From an uncultured Lachnospiraceae bacterium (GTDB lineage Bacteria > Bacillota_A > Clostridia > Lachnospirales > Lachnospiraceae): a stretch of 12,500 bases of DNA. How positions within the stretch are numbered: the stretch's first letter is position 1; the number at the start of each line of letters is the position of its first letter. The position numbers were made by a program, and so were the translations under genes. Positions 11,784 through 12,500 of this stretch are shown here, piece after piece. The stretch lies in contig CATLIP010000049.1 in the NCBI GenBank assembly GCA_949957035.1, positions 1-12,500 of the forward strand. Reading direction: 5' to 3'. The notes beneath the pieces were generated by a model. It made no database searches. It saw nothing but the letters and a program-made list of their open reading frames with translations, and was not told where the DNA came from.

Positions 11784-12500
11784 TTAATCCTTTAGCCGGA
11801 ATGTTCCTACCAGATCTTTCATAAGCTGCGACTGGTTGGATAATTCCTGACTGGCTGCAGCGCTCTCTTCTGCGGTTGCGGAATTGGTCTGCACAACGTT
11901 GGAAATCTGGTCAATACCCAGCGTAATCTGGGCGATTGCCTCTGCCTGATTGCCGCTGGCCTCAGCAATCTGACTGATGATGCCGGCAACCTCCTCGACT
12001 CCTTTTACTGTGTTCATTAAGGAAGCGGCAGTCTCATCGGCAATCAAGGTTCCGTTTTCTACAGCTCTTAATGAATTTTCAATGAGGGCGGAGGTATTCT
12101 GGGACGCTTCTGCGCTCTTGCCCGCCAGATTGCGGACTTCATCAGCCACAACTGCGAATCCTTTTCCCGCTTCGCCGGCACGCGCCGCTTCTACGGCGGC
12201 GTTCAATGCAAGAATATTGGTCTGGAAAGCGATATCCTCGATGGTCTTAATAATCTTGCCGATTTCGTCCGAGCAGGCGCTGATATTGTTCATTGCCTGA
12301 ATCATTTCCTGCATCTTCTGATTGCTTTTTTGCATCTCGTTTCCTACATTGCCTGCCATATCGTTTGCATTATGTGCATATTCGGCATTCTGCTGAACCT
12401 TCTGTGAAATCTCGTTAATGGAGGCAGAAAGTTCCTCGACAGAGCTTGCCTGTTCGGTAGCGCCCTGAGAAAGAGCCTGCGCGCCGTCGGATACTTGGTT
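11784..12500 (-). CDS. Methyl-accepting chemotaxis protein, C-terminal signalling domain (start outside window)
   Basis: Chemoreceptors sense ligands and control the CheA kinase; the cytoplasmic coiled-coil hairpin visible here contacts CheA and CheW. 238 residues are present and the frame is open at the right edge, so the ATG near 12359 is internal. From the edge inward there is an adaptation (methylation) segment, [20 protein letters not shown], then the hairpin tip, the most conserved part of the family: [20 protein letters not shown], followed directly by [21 protein letters not shown] second methylation-helix region ([20 protein letters not shown]) leads to the end GTFRLKD. No CheR/CheB-tethering pentapeptide of the NWETF kind is present. 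The sensor, membrane segments and HAMP domain would lie outside the window, so the ligand is unknown. It is convergent with the accessory genes and separated from them by a hairpin. Confidence 0.95.
   Translation of the reverse strand, partial: NQVSDGAQALSQGATEQASSVEELSASINEISQKVQQNAEYAHNANDMAGNVGNEMQKSNQKMQEMIQAMNNISACSDEIGKIIKTIEDIAFQTNILALNAAVEAARAGEAGKGFAVVADEVRNLAGKSAEASQNTSALIENSLRAVENGTLIADETAASLMNTVKGVEEVAGIISQIAEASGNQAEAIAQITLGIDQISNVVQTNSATAEESAAASQELSNQSQLMKDLVGTFRLKD

Noticed and set aside
11784..12359. A short chemoreceptor starting at the ATG at 12359
   Set aside because: The frame continues with typical receptor sequence to the window edge, so this Met is internal.

Overview
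The window comes from a spore-forming, moderate-G+C Firmicute, most likely a Lachnospiraceae gut Clostridium relative. This rests on a complete spoIIA operon followed at once by a spoVA operon, strong AG-rich ribosome binding sites, and a remnant of an AAA-ATPase-like/PD-(D/E)XK family that is very common in that group. I cannot place the genus.

Layout. 1-551: 3' end of folC on the + strand. 581-715: a 44-residue acidic protein of unknown function. 737-2155: a membrane-anchored TPR protein with a very acidic tail. A strong intrinsic terminator (2177-2210) follows, and a candidate sigma-H promoter is superimposed on it. 2252-3711: spoIIAA-spoIIAB-sigF, the forespore sigma-F switch, with abutting or overlapping genes. 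3723-3752: an exact textbook sigma-G promoter, leading into an uncharacterised 74-residue membrane protein and then spoVAA-AB-AC-AD-AE (4011-6980), which together handle dipicolinic acid (DPA) uptake and release. 7109-8743: a Na/Pi cotransporter-family protein with a PhoU-like tail. 8750-9055 on the - strand: a 101-residue conserved-looking protein of unknown function, with a strong + strand terminator buried in its 5' coding end.

9056-11762 looks like an accessory block. It holds a 250-bp A+T-rich intergenic region with an exact Spo0A-box core, then an overlapping gene pair: a PAPS-reductase-like PP-loop protein (DUF3440, YbdN/IbrA type) and a ParB-like protein (YbdM/IbrB type). These run almost without a gap into an internally deleted AAA-ATPase-like/PD-(D/E)XK nuclease pseudogene. 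A hairpin then separates this from a - strand methyl-accepting chemotaxis protein that runs off the right edge.

How the genes work together. SpoIIAA, SpoIIAB and SigF activate sigma-F in the forespore. The next sigma factor of that compartment, sigma-G, would read the promoter at 3723 and express the spoVA genes plus the small membrane protein. The best candidates for undescribed biology are that membrane protein, whose promoter points to a forespore role, and the IbrA/IbrB-like pair in its damaged accessory neighbourhood. I see no tRNA, rRNA, CRISPR array, transposase or intact mobile element.
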